From a virus, in the IMG/VR virus record IMGVR_UViG_3300046513_000440, positions 1 through 38,725 of that record: a DNA stretch of 38,725 bases; one strand, 5' to 3'. Position 1 is the first letter of the stretch. Each line of letters opens with the position of its first letter. The position numbers were made by a program, and so were the translations under genes. Shown here one piece after another: positions 14,818 through 21,744 of this stretch. The notes under the pieces were generated by a model, which was not told where the DNA came from, did no database searches, and worked only from the letters and a program-made list of their open reading frames with translations.

Positions 14818-15603
14818 ATGGGCACCATGAACTGGATCCCAACGTCGGCGCGGCTGCCCGATGCCGAGATCCTGGTGCTGATCGCGCTGTCCGATGGTGA
14901 GGTCTGGCCCGCGTACCTGGACGGCGACACGTGGCGCTACGTCGACGCCATGCCGGTCGAGCCGGGGTGCGTGACGCACTGGATGGACCTTCCCGAGCAT
15001 CCTGAAACCGATTCGCGCGCGAGCGCCAACCGCAGTATCAAACCTGAAACCGATTCGCGCGCGAGCGCCAACCGCAGTATCAAAACGAGGGAAGAACCCA
15101 TGCGATTTATCGGAACCAAAATCATCATCGCCGAGGCCATGTCCCGGGCTGCCTACAACGCGTTCCGCGGCTGGATGGTGCCGGCGGACGAGAACGGCGC
15201 CGACGAAGGCTATTTGGTCGAGTACCAGGATGGTGGTAAGCCCAACGTGCCCGGCCGCGCCGGCTACGTCAGCTGGTCGCCCAAGGAGCAGTTCGACAAT
15301 GCCTACCGGCCGTGCGAGGCCATGACATTCGGTCTGGCCCTGGAAGCGCTCAAGCGCGGCGCCAAGGTAGCGCGCACTGGCTGGAACGGCAAGGGCATGT
15401 GGCTGATCCTGGTGCCAGGCACGCCGACGGCCGACCTGCGCGAGGGCACGCCGTACGCCAAGGCGCTGCAGCAGCCGGCCTGCGAGATCCTGCCGCACAT
15501 CGACATGTGGACCGTGAACGCCGAGGGCCGGCGCGCCATGTTGCCGGGCTGGCTGGCTTCGCAGTCCGACATGCTTGCCGAGGACTGGCTGATCGTCGTG
15601 TAA
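14818..15603 (+). CDS. DUF551 - repeat linker - Tad2 (DUF2829) fusion; predicted Thoeris anti-defence protein
   Basis: This 261-residue protein has several parts. Residues 1-62 look like DUF551 (NWIPTSARLPDAEILVLIA... ending VTHWMDLPEHPE). Residues 62-89 are two identical 14-residue units, PETDSRASANRSIK. Residues 95-165 start MRFIGTK and contain RGWMVPADENGADEGYLVEY and YVSWSPKE, a segment that often precedes Tad2 domains in phage proteins. Residues 169-261 match DUF2829/Tad2 (FGLALEALKRGAKVARTGWNGKGM, PHIDMW, WLASQSDMLAEDW). Tad2 proteins bind and sequester the cyclic-ADPR-type signal of Thoeris immunity. An in-frame ATG at 15100 with a GAGGGAAGAA ribosome-binding site could give a separate 167-residue Tad2 product. 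Confidence 0.82.
   Translation: MGTMNWIPTSARLPDAEILVLIALSDGEVWPAYLDGDTWRYVDAMPVEPGCVTHWMDLPEHPETDSRASANRSIKPETDSRASANRSIKTREEPMRFIGTKIIIAEAMSRAAYNAFRGWMVPADENGADEGYLVEYQDGGKPNVPGRAGYVSWSPKEQFDNAYRPCEAMTFGLALEALKRGAKVARTGWNGKGMWLILVPGTPTADLREGTPYAKALQQPACEILPHIDMWTVNAEGRRAMLPGWLASQSDMLAEDWLIVV
15001..15084 (+). repeat. Exact tandem duplication, two 42-bp units
   Basis: 15001-15042 and 15043-15084 are identical over 42 bases (CCTGAAACCGATTCGCGCGC...). Being a multiple of three, the repeat keeps the DUF551-Tad2 frame open and sits exactly in the linker. Confidence 0.97.
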
Positions 15604-15618
15604 CCGCACCAGCACCAC

Positions 15619-15639
15619 CGCCCGGCCGCGCGCCGGGCG
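15619..15639. other. GC-rich hairpin between the Tad2 fusion and the next gene
   Basis: CGCCCGGC/GCCGGGCG (15619-15626 with 15632-15639) forms an 8-bp stem with a 5-base loop and no T run. It could be an RNA-stabilising hairpin or a rho-type pause. Its function is unknown. Confidence 0.35.
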
Positions 15640-15667
15640 ATAACAATAACGACAAGGGGAAATAAAG

Positions 15668-16255
15668 ATGGACGATTTGTACGGCGCCGACAAGCCCGAT
15701 ACGGCGCAACTAGCGGCCGCCAAGGCCGAAATCCTCGCCTTCCGCGAGCAACACCGCACACTCGGTCCTGCTGCGCTGGCTATCGCCTTCATTGAGCGCC
15801 GTGGCAACGCCACCTCGGCGGAACTGAGCCTTCTGCTGGACCTGGGCGCGGATCGCTACCCGTCCGTGGAGCTCCGCAGCTCGGTGCAGGGTGAACGCTT
15901 GGTGTGCAAGGACAGGATCTGGACGCTCGGGCCGAAGGCGTTCCCGGATACGCGGGAACCGGCGGTGAAGCCCGACGCGTTGCAGTCAGGCGCGGAGCTG
16001 GGCAAGCAGGAATTCCAGCCGCCCGTGGTGGTGCCGCGCTTTGCTGAGAAGGAGGCGGGCAAGCCGCTGCAGGGGCTCAAGCGGGCGCTGATCGAGCCGC
16101 CGCCGCCGGCACCTGCCAAGCCGTCGCGCTGCCGCTTCGCTGTCTGGTCCGATGGCCAGGTCGAGATCAAGGTTCCGGGAAATTCGGCGCTGGAATTGTC
16201 GCGCGTGGAGTTCGATGAAATGGTCCGCTTCGTGAACGGGGAGCGTGCCGCATGA
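15668..16255 (+). CDS. Hypothetical phage protein with winged-helix-like N-terminus
   Basis: This 195-residue protein has a segment AIAFIERRGNATSAELSLLLDLGADRYPSVELRSSVQGERLVCKDRIWTLG (about 39-90) that reads like a winged helix. A proline-rich linker follows, then a compact C-terminal domain (CRFAVWSDGQVEIKVPGNSALELSRVEFDEMVRFV). Proteins of this layout occur before replication genes in Burkholderiales phages. A regulatory role is plausible but not shown. An AGGGGAAATAAAG sequence lies before the ATG. Confidence 0.7.
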   Translation: MDDLYGADKPDTAQLAAAKAEILAFREQHRTLGPAALAIAFIERRGNATSAELSLLLDLGADRYPSVELRSSVQGERLVCKDRIWTLGPKAFPDTREPAVKPDALQSGAELGKQEFQPPVVVPRFAEKEAGKPLQGLKRALIEPPPPAPAKPSRCRFAVWSDGQVEIKVPGNSALELSRVEFDEMVRFVNGERAA

Positions 16256-16377
16256 AAGTCGCTATCTACATCGCACGATCGCCGTCCCGCTGCGTAGGCT
16301 GCGGCTATCCGCAGGGTTACGCGCACGCGCGCAGCTGTGCATTCGCGCGCTTTACCTGGAGCGGCAATGGCAGGTGA
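16252..16377 (+). CDS. 41-residue Cys-containing microprotein
   Basis: This short frame starts at ATG 16252, overlapping the previous stop, with GGGAG eight bases upstream. It ends inside the start of the replication gene. The peptide MKVAIYIARSPSRCVGCGYPQGYAHARSC... has CxxC plus a further Cys, suggesting zinc binding. It may simply couple translation to the replication gene. Confidence 0.45.
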   Translation: MKVAIYIARSPSRCVGCGYPQGYAHARSCAFARFTWSGNGR

Positions 16378-17125
16378 ATGGCTGAAGTTCGAGGCAAACA
16401 CGCCAGAGAAGCCAGAAGTGTTCGCCATAACAGTGGCGCTGGGCTGGGACGACCCCGATCTGACTGTCGGCAAGCTGCTGAAGGTCTGGCGCTGGTTCGA
16501 CCAGCACACGACTGACGGTAACGCTGCGAGCGTTAGTTTGGCGTTACTCGATCGTATCGCGGGCGTTACCGGGTTGTCGCAGGCCATGTGCGATGTCGGC
16601 TGGCTGGTCCAGATTGATGGCGGGCTGACCCTGCCGAACTTCGCGCGGCACAACGGGAAAACCGCAAAAGAGCGCGCTCAGACGGCAAAACGGGTCGCAA
16701 ACCACAAAAGTAACGCTGGCGCTAACGGTGAAGGTAACGGTGAGAGCGTTAGCGGAGCGTTAGCTAGAGAAGAGAAGAGTAGAAAAGAAAAGAAAGAGTC
16801 AAAAACAAAGACATCGGCTGCGCCTGCCTACGATCCGAAGCCCGATCTGGTGGCGAACGGGGTCGGCGAGCAGACCATGGCCGACTGGCTGGCCCTGCGC
16901 ACCAAGAAGCGCGCTCCGGTGACCGCCACGGTGCTGGCTCAGCTGCTGCGCGAGACGGAAAAGGCCGGCATGTCGCTCGACGATGCCCTGGCGCTGTGCT
17001 GCGTGCGAGGCTGGACCGGCTTTGAGGCTGACTGGGTGCTCAAGAACCGCGACTCGCCGGCCGGTAGCCCGACCAGGTTCAACCCGACCGCCCACGTCAA
17101 CCGCAACCGGACCAATAGCCCATGA
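16367..17125 (+). CDS. Phage replication initiator (O-like)
   Basis: This 252-residue protein has an N-terminal winged-helix replication domain (MAGEWLKFEANTPEKPEVFAITVALGWDD... to LPNFARHNGKTAKERA, about 1-115), a low-complexity linker (AGANGEGNGESVSG then EEKSRKEKKESKTK) and a C-terminal helical domain (about 165-235). This is the layout of lambda O and related initiators. The DNA for the linker carries iteron-like repeats followed by a purine-rich, A-rich tract, which would place the origin inside the gene as in lambda. ATG 16367 has GGAG upstream; the frame extends to 16337, but that start is weaker. Confidence 0.82.
   Translation: MAGEWLKFEANTPEKPEVFAITVALGWDDPDLTVGKLLKVWRWFDQHTTDGNAASVSLALLDRIAGVTGLSQAMCDVGWLVQIDGGLTLPNFARHNGKTAKERAQTAKRVANHKSNAGANGEGNGESVSGALAREEKSRKEKKESKTKTSAAPAYDPKPDLVANGVGEQTMADWLALRTKKRAPVTATVLAQLLRETEKAGMSLDDALALCCVRGWTGFEADWVLKNRDSPAGSPTRFNPTAHVNRNRTNSP
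16519..16568. repeat. TAACGC/GCGTTA repeat cluster with perfect palindrome
   Basis: TAACGCTGCGAGCGTTA (16519-16535) is a perfect 7-3-7 palindrome. Further GCGTTA copies lie at 16541-16546 and 16563-16568. The same hexamer recurs in the candidate origin 140 bases downstream. Confidence 0.5.
16705..16812. other. Candidate phage replication origin inside the O-like gene
   Basis: Repeats of TAACGC/GCTAACGG/GGTAACGG/AGCGTTAGC occur at 16711, 16721, 16733, 16745 and 16756. They are followed at once by a purine tract, A-rich on one strand (16765-16812). Iterons plus an easily melted tract within the linker-coding part of the initiator gene match the lambda origin design. This is inferred from pattern only. 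Confidence 0.5.
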
Positions 17126-17919
17126 CCGACCAGCCGATCACGCTACAAGCCGCGCCTGCGGCGCCCGTCACCACGCGGCCGTACTCGCAGTGGTTCGAGC
17201 CGCACCCGGGCCTAGGCATCTCGCTGATGGACCACCTGTACAACCGGCTCGATGGCGCCTACCCGCACAAGTGGCGCGCCAACTTCCCGGACGAGCAGGC
17301 GATCGACAACTGGCAGGAAAGCTGGGTCGAGGCGTTCGAGGAAGAGGGCATCACGCCCGACGACGTGAAGGCTGGCTTGCGGGCCTGCCGCAGCCGCTAC
17401 GCCTGGCCGCCGAGCTGCGCCGAATTCATCCAGGCGTGCAAGCCGTTCGCCGATCCGGTGGCGGCCTACCACGAGGCGGTCGCCGGCCTGGAGGCGCGCC
17501 GCAAGGGGGAGATGGGCACCTGGTCGCACCGCGCGGTCTACTGGGCGGCGACCTATCTGCAGAACGAGCTGATGGGCCAGGCCTACTCGGCCGTCAAGGA
17601 CCGCTGGGCCGCAGTCCTCAAGGGGCACCTGTCGCAGGCCAACCACGCCGAGATCCCGCCACCGCGGCCGCAGCTGCCGCCGCCCGGCGCGGGCAAGCTG
17701 TCGCGCGAGGCTGCGGCCGCGATGATCCGCCAGCTCGAGGACCAAGGCGTGGTCACGCGCGGCGTGGTGAAGGCGCCGGGCGATAACTTCGACCACCTGC
17801 GATGGGCCCGGCGCATCATCAAGCGCGCGGCCGACGGCGACACGTCGATCAGCGCCCTGCAGGCGAACAACGCGCGCGAAGCGCTCGGCCTGCTGCCGAA
17901 GCAGGGGACGCCGCCATGA
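17122..17919 (+). CDS. Replication protein P-like (helicase loader)
   Basis: This 265-residue protein follows the O-like gene with an ATGA overlap. It has SQWFEPHPGLGISLMDHLYNRLDGAYPHKWRANFPDEQAIDNWQESWVEAFEE, then ITPDDVKAGLRACRSRYAWPPSCAEFIQACKP, the recognisable core of lambda-P-type replication proteins. A Pro-rich linker and a helical C-terminal part follow. It should recruit the host DnaB helicase to the origin (family knowledge). Confidence 0.82.
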   Translation: MTDQPITLQAAPAAPVTTRPYSQWFEPHPGLGISLMDHLYNRLDGAYPHKWRANFPDEQAIDNWQESWVEAFEEEGITPDDVKAGLRACRSRYAWPPSCAEFIQACKPFADPVAAYHEAVAGLEARRKGEMGTWSHRAVYWAATYLQNELMGQAYSAVKDRWAAVLKGHLSQANHAEIPPPRPQLPPPGAGKLSREAAAAMIRQLEDQGVVTRGVVKAPGDNFDHLRWARRIIKRAADGDTSISALQANNAREALGLLPKQGTPP

Positions 17920-18965
17920 GCTACAGCCTGTTCCGTTCGGCGCCCGGCAAGAACTGGCACTACCGCTTCCAGGTGGCCGGCGTCCGGGTCCAGAAGACCA
18001 CGCGCCAGACCTTCAAGCGCCGGGCCGAAAAGGTGGCGCAGAAGGCCTACGACGACGCGGTCGTGCGCGCCAACGGCGGCCAGCCGGTACCGACGCTGCG
18101 CGAACTGATCGCCGCCTGGCTGGAGATTCACCAGCCGATCCGCAGCGCGCGGCATATCGGCAGCGTCAAGACGTTCGCTAGGCTGCACCTGTACACGCTG
18201 GGCGACAAGCCGATCGGCGCCATCACGACGACCGACATCGAGCTGGCGCGCAACGCGCACCTCGAGACCCACGCGCCATCCAGCACGAACCACTGGCTGC
18301 GGCTAATGAAGCTGATCACGATGTGGGCGGTCAAGCGCGAGATCATTCCGGTGCTGCCGTGGAAGGTGAAGATGCTCAAGGTACAGCGCAAGCCGCGCCC
18401 CATGTTGCCGAGCGATGTCGCCAACACCTGGTTCAAGGCGATCGACGACGCGGCGCGCGCGCCGGCGGTGGGCACCGCGGTGCGGCTGATGTTCGGTGTC
18501 GGCCTGCGCGAATCGGAGTCGGCGAGCGCGCGCTGGGAGTGGATCGATTGGGAACGCGCCACTTACACACCTGGCATCACCAAGGGCCGCGAAGCCAAGC
18601 CGGTGCCGATGGCCGATTGGCTGATTGCGCACTTGGCGCCGCTGCGCCGCGAGTGCGGGCTGATCGCGCCGCGCCGCGACGGGCGCCAGCTGCCGGCAGG
18701 GTTCTCGCGCAGCGCGATGACCCGGGCGAACGCAGCGTGCGAGCTCGTCGGTGTCACCCCGCACCGCTTGCGCGGCACGTTCGCCACGATGCTTTCCGAG
18801 GCCGGCGTCCCGCTTCAGACCATCCAGGAGGTGATGCGCCACAAGCACCCGATGACCACGATCGGCTACCTGGAGCCGAACCTCGACACCGCCGCCAAGG
18901 CAGTCAACGAGATCGGCCGGAAAATTGGAAATGTCCGGCGAGAAAGTGGCGAGCAAGCGCCGTAG
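17916..18965 (+). CDS. Second tyrosine recombinase, in the early operon
   Basis: This 349-residue integrase-family recombinase has an N-terminal arm domain (WHYRFQVAGVRVQKTTRQTFKRRAEKV), a SAM-like core-binding domain (about 58-150) and a complete catalytic set: Arg198 (GLRESE), Lys223 (ITKGREAKPV), His283-Arg-Leu-Arg286, His309 (MRHKHPM) and Tyr318 (IGYLEP). The ATG at 17916 overlaps the P-like stop (ATGA), so it is made with the replication proteins and not with the att-proximal integrase. It is unrelated in detail to the first integrase. Possible roles are resolution of replicated genomes, inversion or a second integration site; nothing in the window decides this. Confidence 0.9.
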   Translation: MSYSLFRSAPGKNWHYRFQVAGVRVQKTTRQTFKRRAEKVAQKAYDDAVVRANGGQPVPTLRELIAAWLEIHQPIRSARHIGSVKTFARLHLYTLGDKPIGAITTTDIELARNAHLETHAPSSTNHWLRLMKLITMWAVKREIIPVLPWKVKMLKVQRKPRPMLPSDVANTWFKAIDDAARAPAVGTAVRLMFGVGLRESESASARWEWIDWERATYTPGITKGREAKPVPMADWLIAHLAPLRRECGLIAPRRDGRQLPAGFSRSAMTRANAACELVGVTPHRLRGTFATMLSEAGVPLQTIQEVMRHKHPMTTIGYLEPNLDTAAKAVNEIGRKIGNVRRESGEQAP

Positions 18966-19217
18966 TCTCATAGGGGAATGGGAATTATCAACAGTCATCC
19001 GGTGTTTGGGCAGCGATTTTGCGGTTTTGGGGGTGTTTTTGGTGCGAGCAGCGGGCAGCGGGGCGGTATTTAAACAGGCGGTTTTGCACGGATAACGCCG
19101 GGAATTAAGCCGAATAAAGCCGAGCGCAAAAACCGGCGAAACGAGCGCAGCGGCAGAGTGAAACATGGCGAGGAGGAAGAGGACTTGGGAAAAGGTGTTT
19201 TGCCGAACGAGTTGCTT

Positions 19218-19715
19218 ATGAGCAACGCACAAGAGACGATGATGAGCAACGCACTTCGCGGGGGAAAACGTGTGAAACAAAAGCCGAACATGGAAGAGCA
19301 GGGAATCGAGCGCCGGCTGGAGAACTGGGGATACTGCCAGCGCGGCAAGGGCGGCGGCTCGATGCTGACGCGTGAGACGCGCAGCACGTCGCCGTATGGT
19401 GGCCAAGGCTACAAGTGCATGACGAACGTCGTGTGCACACTGATGCGGGAAGCGGCGATCGGGCCGAGGGGCGGGTCGGTGTCGCAGGCCAAGCTCGACT
19501 TCGAGGACGCGGCGGTGATCCAGGCGGTCTGGTTGACGCTCGGGCCCAGGCACAAGCTGCTGCTGCGCGACTTCTACGTGCTGAACACCCAGCAGAATGT
19601 GATCTGTCGCGCGATGAACATCAAGCACTGGCCGGCATCGCACTGGCAGCGCGAGCTCAGGGCTGCACAGGACGCTGTTCAAAAAATTATTGACAGCAAG
19701 AATTCCCAAGCGTAA
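19218..19715 (+). CDS. Antitermination protein Q-like
   Basis: This protein is up to 165 residues from ATG 19218. The conserved part begins MEEQGIERRLENWGYCQRG (ATG 19290). It includes TSPYGGQGYKCMTNVVCTLMRE and ends in a helix-turn-helix-like stretch (LGPRHKLLLRDFYVLNTQQNVICRAMNIKHWPASHWQRELRAA), as in Q-type antiterminators of Burkholderiales phages. The start is uncertain: GTG 19158, ATG 19218, ATG 19239/19242 and GTG 19272 are all in frame and none has a strong ribosome-binding site. The location, directly before a pR'-like promoter with terminators, supports the function. Confidence 0.8.
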   Translation: MSNAQETMMSNALRGGKRVKQKPNMEEQGIERRLENWGYCQRGKGGGSMLTRETRSTSPYGGQGYKCMTNVVCTLMREAAIGPRGGSVSQAKLDFEDAAVIQAVWLTLGPRHKLLLRDFYVLNTQQNVICRAMNIKHWPASHWQRELRAAQDAVQKIIDSKNSQA

Positions 19716-19718
19716 ATT
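19690..19718 (+). promoter_or_regulatory. Late promoter (pR'-like) overlapping the end of Q
   Basis: A perfect TTGACA (19690-19695), a 17-base spacer and TAAATT (19713-19718) lie at the 3' end of the Q-like gene. Two terminators follow within 200 bases. This matches the lambda pR'-tR' late switch, where Q lets polymerase read through. Confidence 0.65.
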
Positions 19719-19802
19719 TCGCAACTACAACTTATTTCCGTCCAGAATTCTGACGCGCGCGGTCCCGATTGGGAGCCCGCGGCGTCTCTGGAGGGGAAAA
19801 CG

Positions 19803-19834
19803 AAGCCCTGCCCCAGCGATGTGGCGGGGCTTTT
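19803..19834 (+). terminator. First late-leader terminator (tR'-like)
   Basis: A ten-base-pair stem (19803-19812 with 19823-19832, one G-U pair) has a 10-base loop and ends in TTTT. It lies about 80 bases past the predicted late start point. Confidence 0.75.
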
Positions 19835-19877
19835 GCATTTCAGAGTCTCCTCCATCGCTACCAAGCGTTGGCGTTCG

Positions 19878-19909
19878 CCCGCCAGGTGCAAGCCTGCGCG
19901 GGTTTTTTT
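19878..19909 (+). terminator. Second late-leader terminator
   Basis: CCCGCCAGG pairs with CCTGCGCGGG with one bulged base, around the loop TGCAAG, and seven T follow (19903-19909). It lies just before the terminase small-subunit gene. Confidence 0.8.
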
Positions 19910-19939
19910 ATTCGTTGTCTCAGGTGAAAGGGGGTAAGC

Positions 19940-20521
19940 ATGGGCCGCAAGTCTTCTCTTACCCCCGAGCAGTGGGTCGAGGTCGAGCGCAAGCACCTGG
20001 TCGACGGCGTTTCGATCAACGCGCTCGCGATCGAGTATGGCGTGAACGAGTCGTCGATCCGGCGGCGGATCAAACCGGGCAAGGCTGAAACGTCGAGCCG
20101 GAGGAGCCCGCTCCACACACTGGCGGAAGAGAAAGTCCGGGCTGATGCCGAGAGCAAGCGCATCAGCGCGCAGATCGCGAACCTGGCGCCGGCCAAGCAG
20201 ATGATCGTGTGCGACTTGGCGCAGAGGCTGAGCAACATCAGCAATCACATGGGTTCGGCGGCGGAAATCAGCGCGGCCTCGGCGTCCCGCTTGTCGATGC
20301 TGGCGAACCAGCAGCTGGAGAAGGTGGACGACGTCGACCCGATGGCAAGCGCGCCGCATCTGCAGGCGCACGCAGTGCTCCAAAAGATGGCGAACAGCGC
20401 GATGGAAGGCCCGATGAACCTGCTGCGCGCGAACAAGGACATGATCGAGGACCTGAACAAGTCCACCGCCGGGCCGAGCCCGTTGCGCCGTATCGAGCGC
20501 GTGGTGGTCGACGTGAAATGA
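19940..20521 (+). CDS. Terminase small subunit
   Basis: This 193-residue DNA-recognition subunit of the packaging motor has an N-terminal helix-turn-helix (LTPEQWVEVERKHLVDGVSINALAIEYGVNESSIRRRI, about 7-45). A long helical oligomerisation region follows (SAQIANLAPAKQMIVCDLAQRLSNISNHM). It sits directly upstream of the large subunit with an ATGA overlap and has a GGGGG-type ribosome-binding site. It is the first gene of the late operon. Confidence 0.85.
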   Translation: MGRKSSLTPEQWVEVERKHLVDGVSINALAIEYGVNESSIRRRIKPGKAETSSRRSPLHTLAEEKVRADAESKRISAQIANLAPAKQMIVCDLAQRLSNISNHMGSAAEISAASASRLSMLANQQLEKVDDVDPMASAPHLQAHAVLQKMANSAMEGPMNLLRANKDMIEDLNKSTAGPSPLRRIERVVVDVK

Positions 20522-21744
20522 CAGTCCTGCAGATCGACACCGCGCGCTGCTTCCTGCCGTTGCTGGCCCCGGCCCGCTACAAGGGCGCGCACGGCGGGCG
20601 TGGTTCGGGCAAGTCGCACTTCTTCGGCGAGCTGTGGCTGGAGGAAAACCTGTACGAGAAGCTGGACTTCGTGTGCCTGCGCGAGACCCTGAAGTCGCTG
20701 GAATTCTCGGTAAAGAAGCTGGTCGAGAGCAAGATCGAGAAGTTCAACGCCGGCGCGTACTTCGAGGTGCAGGACCGCCGCATCATCTCGAGCCATGGCG
20801 GCGTGACCATCTTCGAGGGCATGCAGAACCACACCGCCGAGTCGATCAAGTCGCTGGAAGGATTCGACCGGGCGTGGTTCGAGGAGGCGCAGAACGCCAG
20901 CGACAAGAGCCTGACGCTGCTGCGCCCGACGATCCGCAAGCCTGGCTCGCAGCTGTGGTTTGGCTGGAACCCGGACCTGGCGACGGACCCGATCGACGTG
21001 CTGCTGCGGGGCGAAACACTGCCGACCGGTGCGGTCGTGGTGGAAGCGAACTACATGGACAACCCTTGGCTGCCGGACGAGCTGCGGGAGGAGATGGAGT
21101 TCGATAAGCGGCGCGACCCGGACAAGTACGCCCACGTGTGGCTGGGCAAGTACCGCCGCAATAGCGAGGCGCGCGTGTTCCGCAACTGGCGCATCGAAGA
21201 GTTTGAGCGCCCGGCTGGCACCGTCCACCGCCTGGGCGCGGACTGGGGATTCTCGGTCGACCCGTCGGTGCTGGTCCGCTGCGACATCGAAGCAAACCGG
21301 CTGTACGTCGACTACGAGGCCTACATGGTGGGCTGCGAGATCGTAAATCTGCCGGAGCTGTTCATGAGCGTGCCCGATGCCGAGAAGTGGCCGATGACAG
21401 CCGACTCGGCCAGGCCGGAGACGATCAGCCACATGCAGCGCAACGGCTTCCCGAAAATCCGGCCGGCGATCAAGGGCGCCAAGTCGCTCGAGGAGGGCGT
21501 CGAGTTCCTCAAGTCGTTCGACATCATCGTGCACCCGCGCTGCAAGCACACGATTGACGAGCTGACGCTGTACAGCTACAAGACGGACCCGCTGACCGGC
21601 ACGGTGTTGCCGATCCTGGCTGACAAGGACAACCACGTCATCGACGCGCTGCGCTACGCCTGCGAGGGCGCGCGGCGCGTGATGAAGACGCAACACGCTT
21701 ATGACTTCACCAAATCCGCCGCATCCGGCGCAAGGGCACTTTAA
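20518..21744 (+). CDS. Terminase large subunit (ATPase-nuclease), PBSX-like
   Basis: This 408-residue packaging motor has Walker A GGRGSGKS (about residues 26-33), Walker B-like FDRAWFEEAQN, and a C-terminal RNase-H-fold nuclease with acidic residues in LGADWGFSVDPS, TADSARPETI and DNHVIDALRYA. It translocates DNA into the procapsid and cuts it. ATG 20518 overlaps the small-subunit stop, and the stop overlaps the portal start. Packaging by headful is likely by analogy with P22. Confidence 0.95.
   Translation: MTVLQIDTARCFLPLLAPARYKGAHGGRGSGKSHFFGELWLEENLYEKLDFVCLRETLKSLEFSVKKLVESKIEKFNAGAYFEVQDRRIISSHGGVTIFEGMQNHTAESIKSLEGFDRAWFEEAQNASDKSLTLLRPTIRKPGSQLWFGWNPDLATDPIDVLLRGETLPTGAVVVEANYMDNPWLPDELREEMEFDKRRDPDKYAHVWLGKYRRNSEARVFRNWRIEEFERPAGTVHRLGADWGFSVDPSVLVRCDIEANRLYVDYEAYMVGCEIVNLPELFMSVPDAEKWPMTADSARPETISHMQRNGFPKIRPAIKGAKSLEEGVEFLKSFDIIVHPRCKHTIDELTLYSYKTDPLTGTVLPILADKDNHVIDALRYACEGARRVMKTQHAYDFTKSAASGARAL

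Noticed and set aside
20245-21696. 483-codon minus-strand frame opposite the terminase genes
   Set aside because: The plus strand encodes an unmistakable terminase large subunit; this is a shadow frame.
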